This document shows positions 31,438-39,192 of a stretch of 64,000 nucleotides of DNA, in pieces (positions within the stretch are counted from its first letter, which is position 1; each line of letters starts with the position of its first letter). Source of the DNA: Nanobdellota archaeon (GTDB lineage: Archaea > Nanobdellota > Nanobdellia > Woesearchaeales > JAGLXL01); the NCBI GenBank assembly GCA_023132895.1, contig JAGLXL010000001.1, forward strand, positions 62,001 to 126,000. The letters are read 5' to 3'. Under the pieces are notes generated by a model, which saw nothing but the letters and a program-made list of their open reading frames with translations, was not told where the DNA came from and did no database searches. The position numbers and the translations under genes were made by a program.

Positions 31438-32507
31438 AATTAAGTCTTTGTATGATCACTAAGAATGAAGAAGAGTTTTTGGAGAAGTGTTTGAATTCGG
31501 TTCGGGGTTTGGTTGATGAAATAATTATTGTTGATACTGGTTCTTCGGATAAAACAAAAGAAATTGCTGCTTCTTTTGATGCTAAAGTTTTTGATTTCAA
31601 ATGGTGTGATGATTTTTCTGCGGCCAGGAATGAATCATTGAAGCATGCGACTGGTGATTGGGTTTTAGTGTTGGATGCTGATGAGACTTTAGCTGAGAAG
31701 GATAAAGAAAAAATAAAAAAAATAATTTCAGAGGCAAAAGATTATGAAGTTGGTTTTGTTTTGAAACAAAGAAATTATTACAATCTAGATGAAGAAGCAG
31801 TTCCCTTGGGATGGATTTCTGCAAAAGATGATTCTTACGAGGAAAGCAAAGGCATTCAAGGATGGTTAGAGACACCAGCTGTCCGTCTCTTTAGGAATGT
31901 TCCAGGAATGAAATATAATGGTGTGGTACATGAATGTGTTTCTGAGTTTTTGAAAAATAAAGGCAAGATTGAGTATACAAAAATTCCATTTCATCATTTT
32001 GGGAAATTAAAGGTTGAAAGCCGGAAGAAAAAATCAGAGATGTATGAAAGATTAGGAAAGAAAAAATTAGAAGGAAAGAAAGACTATTATAATTACTATG
32101 AACTGGCTCGGCAATGCGTTGGGAATGGGAAACTTGATGAAGCAATTGATTTGTTGAAGAAATCAATTGAATTAAAGGGGGATTTTTGGCAGAGTTGGTT
32201 TAATCTGGGTAGTGTTTATTTGATGAAAGATGATTTGGAGAAGGCTTTGGACGCTTTGAACAGGGCAATTGAGTTAAATCCAGAAGATGTTGATATTTTA
32301 AGCAATTTAGGGGTTGTTTTAGCTAAAAAAGGTGATTTTGTTATAGCAAAAGAGAAATTTGAGGCAGGTTTGAGGCTAAATCCTAATAATGCAGGTGTTT
32401 GCTTTAATTTAGGCAAGATTTATCATAAATTAGGAGATTTGGAGATGGCTAGATTAGCTTTGGCTAGGGCTAAAGAATTAGATCCAAGATATACAAAAAG
32501 GAATTAG
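31434..32507 (+). CDS. Family 2 glycosyltransferase with C-terminal TPR repeats
   Basis: Residues 1-200 are GT2: MITKNEEEFLEKCLNSVRGL, EIIIVDTGSSDKT, and the DxD-like VLDADET. Residues 215-355 hold three to four TPR units (LARQCVGNGKLDEAIDLLKK, FNLGSVYLMKDDLEKALDAL, SNLGVVLAKKGDFVIAKEKF, FNLGKIYHKLGDLEMARLAL). It probably transfers a sugar onto an S-layer or lipid glycan. The stop lies in the left arm of an 11-bp hairpin (32497-32507/32517-32527). Confidence 0.88.
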   Translation: MKLSLCMITKNEEEFLEKCLNSVRGLVDEIIIVDTGSSDKTKEIAASFDAKVFDFKWCDDFSAARNESLKHATGDWVLVLDADETLAEKDKEKIKKIISEAKDYEVGFVLKQRNYYNLDEEAVPLGWISAKDDSYEESKGIQGWLETPAVRLFRNVPGMKYNGVVHECVSEFLKNKGKIEYTKIPFHHFGKLKVESRKKKSEMYERLGKKKLEGKKDYYNYYELARQCVGNGKLDEAIDLLKKSIELKGDFWQSWFNLGSVYLMKDDLEKALDALNRAIELNPEDVDILSNLGVVLAKKGDFVIAKEKFEAGLRLNPNNAGVCFNLGKIYHKLGDLEMARLALARAKELDPRYTKRN

Positions 32508-32579
32508 GTTTCGAAACTAATTCCTTTGGTATACCAAAATTATTAGATTTCTATTCGAAATCTAAAGATTTTTAGTATA
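32497..32579. repeat. Hairpins at the 3' end of the glycosyltransferase
   Basis: AAAGGAATTAG (32497-32507) pairs with CTAATTCCTTT (32517-32527), 11 bp. Next, TTAGATTTC (32543-32551) pairs with GAAATCTAA (32557-32565), enclosed by TATAC (32530-32534) and GTATA (32575-32579), the same kind of enclosed layout as the 41526 and 27795 elements. The rest of the gap to the tRNA shows nothing else. Confidence 0.65.
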
Positions 32580-32674
32580 AATAAGCAATATTTAAATAAT
32601 AAACAAGATTTTCTTGATTCGTTGCGGGCGCAGCGGAGAAACAAATTTCTCCTGGTGCCCGTTCGTTTAAACTC

Positions 32675-32818
32675 GCGGGCGTGCCGGAGTGGCCAAACGG
32701 GACAGACAATTGGTCCAAGCTTAGGTCGCTTTAGGTGTAGGACACCTGTTGGCTTAGTGCCTACGCAGGTTCGAATCAGATTTTTGTGAAAAATCTGGCG
32801 AAAATCCTGCCGCCCGCA
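32675..32818 (+). tRNA. tRNA-Leu (anticodon UAG), interrupted at three places
   Basis: Acceptor GCGGGCG (32675-32681) pairs with CGCCCGC (32811-32817), discriminator A. Removing 32706-32718 (13 nt), 32726-32743 (18 nt) and 32778-32806 (29 nt) leaves an 84-nt class II cloverleaf: anticodon stem ACAGG/CCTGT, loop CTTAGGA with anticodon TAG, variable arm GGC/GCC and T-arm GCAGG-TTCGAAT-CCTGC, all perfectly paired. The 18-nt break is at the standard 37/38 intron site; the others are at 30/31 and in the T-arm. The T-arm insert is a hairpin (AGATTTTT/AAAAATCT). I did not find a clear bulge-helix-bulge, so intron versus broken gene is open. Confidence 0.75.
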
Positions 32819-32975
32819 TCTATATTTATCGTCGATAAAATGGTCTTTTTGAACGATTTGAAGCAAAAAAGAAGTTTTGATTTTCTATTCGTGAGTGATG
32901 ACTGGCTGAAATCAATAAATTTTTTGGTTTCAGGGCTTGTGGTTGTTACGAGGGAAAGGGCAGTTTGCAAGGTTG

Positions 32976-32990
32976 CGAAAACTTTATAAA
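32976..32990 (+). promoter_or_regulatory. Promoter of the S-layer gene
   Basis: A BRE-like CGAAA (32976-32980) is followed by ACTTTATAAA (32981-32990). Transcription would start near 33012, giving an ~80-nt leader that ends in GGAGGTG (33083-33089) six bases before the ATG at 33095. Confidence 0.65.
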
Positions 32991-33082
32991 TCGTCTAGAA
33001 CTCTGTTCTATAAGTTCAGTAAGAAGTTTATTTAGGCTTTTTATCGAACTGGTTGTCTATTATGATAGCCCCAATAAAACAC

Positions 33083-33089
33083 GGAGGTG
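33083..33089 (+). promoter_or_regulatory. Strong Shine-Dalgarno of the S-layer gene
   Basis: GGAGGTG, six bases before the ATG, is one of the strongest ribosome sites in the window, consistent with a very abundant protein. Confidence 0.7.
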
Positions 33090-33094
33090 TTTAA

Positions 33095-35608
33095 ATGAAA
33101 CTAAGAAAGACGATAAAAAGAATCGTCGCATTAGGAGTAGGAGCAACTATGCTCGGCGCTACTATGCTTGGTGCCACAGCGGCTGCTGATTTAGCTAACT
33201 GGCCTAACCAAGTCGTACAAAATAGCGTCTTAGATGCTTTGTTAGTTGTAGGAAGCGGAAATTCTGATGACAATTTGGCGTTGACCGACATTGCAACACA
33301 TATTTTTGTGGCTGGAACCGGTGCTGGAGCAACAACTGTTGTAACTGGTGATGCTTGGAAAGTTGGAACTAGTTCCTTGTTCTTGGAAATGGCTCCAAAC
33401 AATGAAAGTACTGTTGAAGGTGAAAACATCAATGATATGGCAACATATATTGATAAAGGCGACTTAAGTGCTTTAGCAACTGGCACTTATTCAACTAATG
33501 AAAAAGAAGTCACTTACAACCAGTATTTGTATTTTGATTCCGAAGACCAAGAAAACGAAATTGTTGGTTATATGGAAAATGATGATGATGTAACAGCAGA
33601 TTTCTTTTATATCAAGAATTCTGGTCATATCGCAAGATACAAATTAGAATTTACATCACAAGCAGAATCAGACGTAACTGACAGCACTGGATCATCTTCT
33701 ACCACAGGCGATTACCTAGATGACTTTGAAGACACTAAATTGAACATGTTTGGAATTGAATATGACATTGTTTTGGCTAGGAGAGATGTTGCAACCGGAG
33801 CTCAAGACATCAGATTATTGTTGATGGGCGGTTCAGTCAAAAATACATTGTCTCTTGATGAAACTGAAACAATCCAGTTCAATGGCAAAGATTATGTAAC
33901 TGCATTGGACTTTGTTGACCAGACATATGCTAAGTTTACTGTCAATGGTGAAGACACCAACAAATTAAAAGTTGGAGATACCAGGAAATTGTCAGATGGA
34001 ACTGAATTGGGAGTTACTGAAATTCTTTATCAGTCTTTTGCTGGTGGAGTTATGAAAGTAACGTTCTTTATTGGTGTCAATAAAGTTGAATTGAAAGACT
34101 CTAATGTAACTACAGATGCAACTAATTATGGAAGCGTTATTGTTGGTTCTGAAGATATTGACGGAACACTGGTACTTTTCACAGGTTCAGACGACAACAC
34201 CAAGTTCAAAATCAGCACAATTGAAATTAACATGACGGCTGAAGATGATTATTTTGTACCTGCTGGTGGAAGCTTAAGTGAAACAATTGCAGCTGCTGGT
34301 GAAGAAAAAGAAGTCTTGTTCACTGAAAACTGGGACATGGAATACAAAGGCCTATCAGATGAAGCAACACATGACATCAAGTTGGATTCCTCAACAGACA
34401 GAAAATACCAATTGAAGTTCTTTGATGGTGACAACAATGCTGTAACCTTGCCTTTGGCTTATGCAAATGCACAGTACAACATTTCATTTGGTGAAGAAAC
34501 CCAAGGTACAGAAACCAAGACATTTAGGTTTGGTGAAACCCACAGCATCTACAAGAACAACTATTTTGTAGTCACTGGTGGAACACCTGCTTCAGGAACA
34601 GGTAAAACCTATGCATTGCAATATAAAGGCGGTGATAAATTCACTGACACAAATCCAAAAGTCAAATTTAAGGACTTAGGTAGTGGAGACACCTTGGAAT
34701 ATAGTGTCCCTACAACTGCTGAAGCAGCCAACAAAGTAACTGACATTAAATTGGGTGGTTATACATTTAGAGTTGAAAACGCTTCAACCATGTCAAGTGA
34801 TAACTTCCAGATTAGGGTTGCTATGAACGGTGATACTGATGTTACTGATGGTAATCCAACTATTGTTGACTATTATGGAGCTCAGATAACAATAACTAAC
34901 CAGACTTATGTGGCTGGAGGTGTTGCAGGAGGATTGGATGCTGACAACCAAAGTTTTGTGCAACTAGCAATTACCACACCAAACACTAATGACTACGACA
35001 CTTGGAAACCTGATACAATCTACTTGAACATTACATCTGTGTCAGGACCTGAATTAAGAGCTGCTTTGACTGGTTACACATTGCTAACACCAGAAGGCGA
35101 AACTGAAATCACTTATGGTTACACAACCATGGGTGGAATGATCACCTTTGCAGAACCAAGCAGTGCTCCAGACAAGTTCACTTATGCATACCCTGAAAAA
35201 CAAGTGTTGCCTGAGTTGTATGTAACAAGTGGAGCTACAACTTCAACAAGTGTTGGTGGAGCTCAAAACTTAGTTAGGGTTCCTTTGACCGCTACTATGA
35301 GAGCTGATGAAGTAATTAACCACGAATTACACAACTTGATCTTAGTCGGTGGTCCATGCGCTAACAGCCTAACTGCAACTATTGAAGGTTCAGGTGAAGA
35401 CTGTGCTGCTGGATATGTGCCAGGCAAAGGTAAGATTAAGTTCTATGACAATGGCGACAATGTTGCTTTAGTTGTAGCTGGTTATAGCGGAGACGACACC
35501 AGAAGAGCTGCTAAAGTATTGGCTCAGTATGACCAATATGCTTTGAGTGGTTCAGAAGTTGAAGTTGAAGGTACAACCTTTACTGACATGACTGTTAAAA
35601 CAGTCTAA
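33095..35608 (+). CDS. S-layer protein
   Basis: 837 residues with a Sec signal (a repeated GATMLGATMLGATAAA), then LANWPNQ, a strand-rich Asp/Thr/Gly-rich body, and the C-terminal block HNLILVGGPCANSLTATIEG ... GKIKFYDNGDNVALVVAGYS ... DDTRRAAKVLAQYDQYAL, typical of archaeal S-layer proteins of the Methanococcus/Woesearchaeota type. N-x-S/T sites are present. Codon choice is more biased (GGT, AAC, ATC) than in its neighbours, fitting high expression. It forms the outer cell wall and is the likely acceptor for the glycosyltransferase at 31434. Confidence 0.9.
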   Translation: MKLRKTIKRIVALGVGATMLGATMLGATAAADLANWPNQVVQNSVLDALLVVGSGNSDDNLALTDIATHIFVAGTGAGATTVVTGDAWKVGTSSLFLEMAPNNESTVEGENINDMATYIDKGDLSALATGTYSTNEKEVTYNQYLYFDSEDQENEIVGYMENDDDVTADFFYIKNSGHIARYKLEFTSQAESDVTDSTGSSSTTGDYLDDFEDTKLNMFGIEYDIVLARRDVATGAQDIRLLLMGGSVKNTLSLDETETIQFNGKDYVTALDFVDQTYAKFTVNGEDTNKLKVGDTRKLSDGTELGVTEILYQSFAGGVMKVTFFIGVNKVELKDSNVTTDATNYGSVIVGSEDIDGTLVLFTGSDDNTKFKISTIEINMTAEDDYFVPAGGSLSETIAAAGEEKEVLFTENWDMEYKGLSDEATHDIKLDSSTDRKYQLKFFDGDNNAVTLPLAYANAQYNISFGEETQGTETKTFRFGETHSIYKNNYFVVTGGTPASGTGKTYALQYKGGDKFTDTNPKVKFKDLGSGDTLEYSVPTTAEAANKVTDIKLGGYTFRVENASTMSSDNFQIRVAMNGDTDVTDGNPTIVDYYGAQITITNQTYVAGGVAGGLDADNQSFVQLAITTPNTNDYDTWKPDTIYLNITSVSGPELRAALTGYTLLTPEGETEITYGYTTMGGMITFAEPSSAPDKFTYAYPEKQVLPELYVTSGATTSTSVGGAQNLVRVPLTATMRADEVINHELHNLILVGGPCANSLTATIEGSGEDCAAGYVPGKGKIKFYDNGDNVALVVAGYSGDDTRRAAKVLAQYDQYALSGSEVEVEGTTFTDMTVKTV

Positions 35609-35645
35609 AACTAAATTTATTTTTTCTTTTTTTTTCTTTTCTTTG
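35609..35645 (+). terminator. Poly-T terminator after the S-layer gene
   Basis: Immediately after the stop is a run of T tracts (TTTTTTCTTTTTTTTTCTTT), the usual archaeal termination signal, with no strong hairpin. Confidence 0.65.
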
Positions 35646-35665
35646 AAACTTCTAAAAAATTAAAA

Positions 35666-36913
35666 TTACCTAGCTAGAAATATATTGTGTTTGTCTCTGG
35701 TGATTTTTATTTTGATTTCTTTGTTGATTGGTTCTGGGCAGTTGAGAACAGTGATATTACGATTATCTGCTACGGCTAATCTGGAGTTAGGGAAACGGCC
35801 TAGTGAAACTATTTTTACTTTGATTCTTTGGTCTTTTTTAAAGGGTTTTTTAAGGGGTTTGGTTTCTTTGATGTTAAAGTCTTTTTTAAAGTCAAAGAGG
35901 AGTTTGGTATTGGTTTGTTTTTCCAGGTCTTTGAGGTGGTCTATGAATTTATCCCAGGGCCAGGCTTTTGCTGGGTTGCGGCCGCCTTTATAATTAAGGA
36001 AATTTTGGATGCCAATGATCTTTACCTTTAGTTTTTGGCTAAATTTGATTAATTCTAAGAGGTCTTTTTCATTGTATCCTGGGATAAGAAGAGGGGCTAT
36101 TAATAGCTCTATTTTAGGGGCAGCGTATTCAACCATATTGAGAACGTGTTTGAGGTTGTATTTGGTTCCAGCTAGTTTTTGAGCTGTTTTTGGGTTTAAA
36201 GTGTTTAAAGAGATGTTTAATCTTAGTTTCGGGTATTTTTCTAATTGGTCGATGATTGATTTTGTTAATAAAGTGGCATTGGTGTCTAAGGAGATGGTGT
36301 GGACTTGTTTGATTTGGTGGAGATCATGGATTAAAGGTATTAAGTCTTGGTAGAAAAATGGTTCACCGTGGACACCGATATGAGCTTCAACTGGCTGGTC
36401 TATGTAGTTGAGGAGTTTTTGGAATTCCTCTATTAAATAGTCTTTCTCGACGATAAAATCAGTTTGTTTTGATTGGATTCCTTCTCCAACTGAGCAATAG
36501 ATGCAGTTTAAATTGCAGGATGTTTGGGGTTTTATTTCTACTATTGATGTGTTTCGGTAGATTATTCCGAAGTAATTATTGCCGATGAGGGGGATGTTTG
36601 AATTTCTGTGGATATAGACAGCTGGGTTTTTGGTGGTGTTGTTTCTTAGAAAACTCTCTGAGTTTTCTAACCCTTTCTCACTTGCGTTCGAAAGTTTGTG
36701 GTTTTGGATGTGATTAGTGATTAATTGGTTGAATTTCCTTTGGGCGCGTTTTTCAGGGCAATTGAATTCGATCTGGTTATTGTTTATTTTGAAGTCAGCT
36801 ATAGATTTTAGGTCTGATTTGAGTATTTTGAAAGAGAACTGTTTGTAGAAAATGACCTTGAGATGATTGTCTTCTTCTTGGAAGCTGAGGTTTTCAAAGG
36901 TTAAAACTGCCAT
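35666..36913 (-). CDS. Radical SAM protein with C-terminal TRAM-like domain
   Basis: Residues ~130-350 carry the [4Fe-4S] motif CNLNCIYC and the radical SAM barrel (GVHGEPFFYQDLIPLIHDLH, SLDTNATLLTKSIIDQL, LNISLNTLNP). The C-terminal 65 residues (DQRIKVKIVSLGRFPNSRLA...) look like a TRAM/OB fold that binds RNA. The N-terminal 90 residues include an odd segment, NASEKGLENSESFLRNN, encoded by a palindromic repeat (36646-36694). The reaction is unknown; RNA modification is a fair guess. Confidence 0.8.
   Translation of the reverse strand: MAVLTFENLSFQEEDNHLKVIFYKQFSFKILKSDLKSIADFKINNNQIEFNCPEKRAQRKFNQLITNHIQNHKLSNASEKGLENSESFLRNNTTKNPAVYIHRNSNIPLIGNNYFGIIYRNTSIVEIKPQTSCNLNCIYCSVGEGIQSKQTDFIVEKDYLIEEFQKLLNYIDQPVEAHIGVHGEPFFYQDLIPLIHDLHQIKQVHTISLDTNATLLTKSIIDQLEKYPKLRLNISLNTLNPKTAQKLAGTKYNLKHVLNMVEYAAPKIELLIAPLLIPGYNEKDLLELIKFSQKLKVKIIGIQNFLNYKGGRNPAKAWPWDKFIDHLKDLEKQTNTKLLFDFKKDFNIKETKPLKKPFKKDQRIKVKIVSLGRFPNSRLAVADNRNITVLNCPEPINKEIKIKITRDKHNIFLAR
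36646..36694. repeat. Palindromic repeat within the radical SAM gene
   Basis: TTAGAAAACTC (36646-36656) pairs with GAGTTTTCTAA (36660-36670) over a TCT loop, 11 bp. It is followed by CCCTTTCTCACTTGCGTTCG and AAAG, matching the layout at 14163-14220. It keeps the reading frame open on the minus strand. Confidence 0.75.
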
Positions 36914-37002
36914 TATCTGGCATTTGACGGATTTATTTATAAAGGTTTAGTTAGAAAAAGGATTTTTATCTTATAAAGTAAGGCTGGGTTGTTTTACGAA
37001 AG

Positions 37003-37130
37003 CCAGCGGAAATTGAAAAAACAATTTCCTGGGGTTTTGCGAAACCTTTTTAAACGATTAAAACTTTCTAAGCTTAAATAATGCTTATAAAAACGAGGCA
37101 GCGATGAAATAAGTTTCATCTGGTCTCGTT
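37003..37130. repeat. CCAGCG two-hairpin element and leader hairpin
   Basis: CCAGCGGAAATTG pairs with CAATTTCCTGG (37003-37032), then GGTTT/AAACC (37033-37037/37042-37046), as in the element at 27172. A further nested hairpin follows: AACGAG (37092-37097) with CTCGTT (37125-37130) around GATGAAA (37103-37109) with TTTCATC (37114-37120). AACGAGGTGA just before the ATG at 37150 repeats the left arm and carries the ribosome site. Confidence 0.65.
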
Positions 37131-37149
37131 AAAAAAACGAGGTGATAAA

Positions 37150-37419
37150 ATGGCATTTGGAGTTATGGAAATTCTAGGAATTATCGGCTTAATCATCGGT
37201 ATAATTGTAGCCGTAAGACTTAAGAAACTTGATGTGATGGAATTACTAACTGGTTGGGGTATCTTTGTCTTATTTGGTCCAGCTGTAGGAGTCATCACAG
37301 ATTTGTTTGCTATCTCAGGTATAGTTGTTATCAGCTATATTGTTGCATTAGTTAGCTTCTTTGGCTTAGGTGTGGCAATCTGGGTATTGATTAAGAAGTT
37401 TATGGGATTATTCCAATAA
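37150..37419 (+). CDS. Small three-helix membrane protein
   Basis: 89 residues with hydrophobic segments at about 5-22, 35-52 and 55-85. Start set by AACGAGGTGATAAAATGG. The codons are of the highly expressed type (GGT, ATC), and the long structured leader is unusual for such a small gene. No family recognised. Confidence 0.6.
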   Translation: MAFGVMEILGIIGLIIGIIVAVRLKKLDVMELLTGWGIFVLFGPAVGVITDLFAISGIVVISYIVALVSFFGLGVAIWVLIKKFMGLFQ

Positions 37420-37437
37420 ATTTCTTTTTTTTTATTT

Positions 37438-39147
37438 TTATTTTATTATTTTTAGAATTCTATTTGTATTTTGACAGTTTAAGATGTCTTTCTTTTCTAA
37501 CCAGCCTCTTCTGGCCATGGCAATGCCTAATTGAATGAATCTGAGCTGGTCTTGGTTATGGGAATCTGTGCCAATACAGAATTTGCAGCCAATGTCTTTG
37601 GCGATTTTGACGAGTTCTCCGTTAAGGTCTAATCTTTCTGGGTAAGCGTTGATTTCAAGGAAGATTCCTTTGTCTTTAGCTGCTTGGAAAACTTTCTCTA
37701 AATTGAAGCGGTAGCCTGGTCGAGTGTTGATGAGTCTTCCTGTAGGATGGGCCAAGGCATTGATGGGATAATTTTCAAAGGCATGAAGGATTCTTTTAGT
37801 CATAACTTGTTCTGACTGCCTGAAAGCAGAATGAATGCCAACGAGGACAAAGTCTAATTCCTTGAGCATGGGTTTAGTAGCTGTGAGATCACCATCTTTG
37901 TTAAGGTCAACTTCTGCGCCGATTAATATTTTAATGCCTTTGACTTTTTTCCTGGCTTGCTTTATAGCTCGGATGTATTTTTTTAATTTTCTTTGGTCTA
38001 GGGCATGGGTAATTTTTAAAGGACCCATGTGGTCAGTAATAGCAATGACTTTATGTCCCAAAGCTTTGGCGGTTTTAGCCATTTCTTCGATGGTGTTATT
38101 GCCGTCTGAGAATTGAGTATGCATTTGGAAATCAGCATGGACGTCTTTGTAATTAACTAGTTTTGGAAGTTTGTGTTTTAAGGCTGCCTGGATTTCTCCG
38201 CTGTTGGTTCTAATTTCTGGTTCAGGGTATTGCATGCCCAGTTTTTGGTAGATTTCCTGCTCTGTTTTGCCAGCGATGAGTTTCTTTTTTTTGAAAAGGC
38301 CATATTCAGAGAGTTTGTAGCCTTTTTTGATGGCAATTTTTCTGAGTTCGATGTTGTGCTGTTTGTTGCCAGTGAAATATTGGAGAGCAGAGCCAAATTC
38401 TTTTTCTTTGAGAACTCTTAAGTCAACCTGGAGATTGTTTTTGAGCCTGATAGTGGCTTTGGTCGGGCCTTTGGCAATGGTTCTCTTGATTTCTGGAAGT
38501 TTGGTGAAGAATTCAACGGTCTTTTTGGGATGTTCTGAGATAGCTAAGATGTCTAAATCACCCAAGGTTTCTTTTTTTCTTCTGTAAGAGCCGGCAATTT
38601 CTATTTTTTTGATAAAGGGTTTTGATTGCAACTGGCGTTTGAGTTCTTCGGCTAGGGGTTGGATATGTCCTAAGAGAAACCTTTTTGATTTTTTGGCGAA
38701 TTTAATTCCTTCTAAAATGTTTTTTTCTGTGGTGGCTCCTAAGGTCGGTATTTTTTGGAGCTTATGCTTTTGGATGGCAGCTTTGAGTTGTTTGATGTTT
38801 TTAATTTTTAATTTTTTGTAGAGGAGTTTGATTTTTTTAGGTCCTAAGCCAGGGACTCTGCTAAGTTCTTCGAGGTTTATTGGGAGTTGTTTTTTGAGTT
38901 GTTCATAACCTTTGATTTTGTTGGTTTTGATGTATTCTTCTATTTTTTTGGCAATGGATTCACCAACACCTGGAATTTTTTTTAATTCTTTTATTCCTCC
39001 TCTCTGGTAAATGGTTCTGACGTCTTCTGACAATGATTCTATACTGAGGGCTGCTTTTTGATAAGCCATGGGTTTGAATTGAATGTCTTTTAGTTCTAAA
39101 ATTTCAGCTATCTGGTGGAGAATTCTGGCTATTTCTAAATTGGTCAT
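37438..39147 (-). CDS. polX: Family X DNA polymerase with PHP domain
   Basis: 569 residues, the normal length for bacterial/archaeal PolX. Helix-hairpin-helix motifs at 50-130 (LKKIPGVGESIAKKIEEYIK, LSRVPGLGPKKIKLLYKKL), nucleotidyltransferase core at 180-310 (AGSYRRKKETLGDLDIL with the metal-binding Asp pair, LQVDLRVL), and a PHP phosphoesterase at 335-569 (DFQMHTQFSDGNNTIEEMAK, ITDHMG, GAEVDL, GTDSHN). It fills short gaps in DNA repair; the PHP domain gives 3'-5' exonuclease activity. Confidence 0.95.
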   Translation of the reverse strand: MTNLEIARILHQIAEILELKDIQFKPMAYQKAALSIESLSEDVRTIYQRGGIKELKKIPGVGESIAKKIEEYIKTNKIKGYEQLKKQLPINLEELSRVPGLGPKKIKLLYKKLKIKNIKQLKAAIQKHKLQKIPTLGATTEKNILEGIKFAKKSKRFLLGHIQPLAEELKRQLQSKPFIKKIEIAGSYRRKKETLGDLDILAISEHPKKTVEFFTKLPEIKRTIAKGPTKATIRLKNNLQVDLRVLKEKEFGSALQYFTGNKQHNIELRKIAIKKGYKLSEYGLFKKKKLIAGKTEQEIYQKLGMQYPEPEIRTNSGEIQAALKHKLPKLVNYKDVHADFQMHTQFSDGNNTIEEMAKTAKALGHKVIAITDHMGPLKITHALDQRKLKKYIRAIKQARKKVKGIKILIGAEVDLNKDGDLTATKPMLKELDFVLVGIHSAFRQSEQVMTKRILHAFENYPINALAHPTGRLINTRPGYRFNLEKVFQAAKDKGIFLEINAYPERLDLNGELVKIAKDIGCKFCIGTDSHNQDQLRFIQLGIAMARRGWLEKKDILNCQNTNRILKIIK

Positions 39148-39192
39148 TTTGTCCTCTTTTTGGTTAAGTAGTATTTTAGAATTTATAAAGTT

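Noticed and set aside
32839-32988. Small frame with slight resemblance to RNase P protein RnpA
   Set aside because: The 49-codon frame overlaps the S-layer promoter, lacks the RNR-type basic motif and has no ribosome site.
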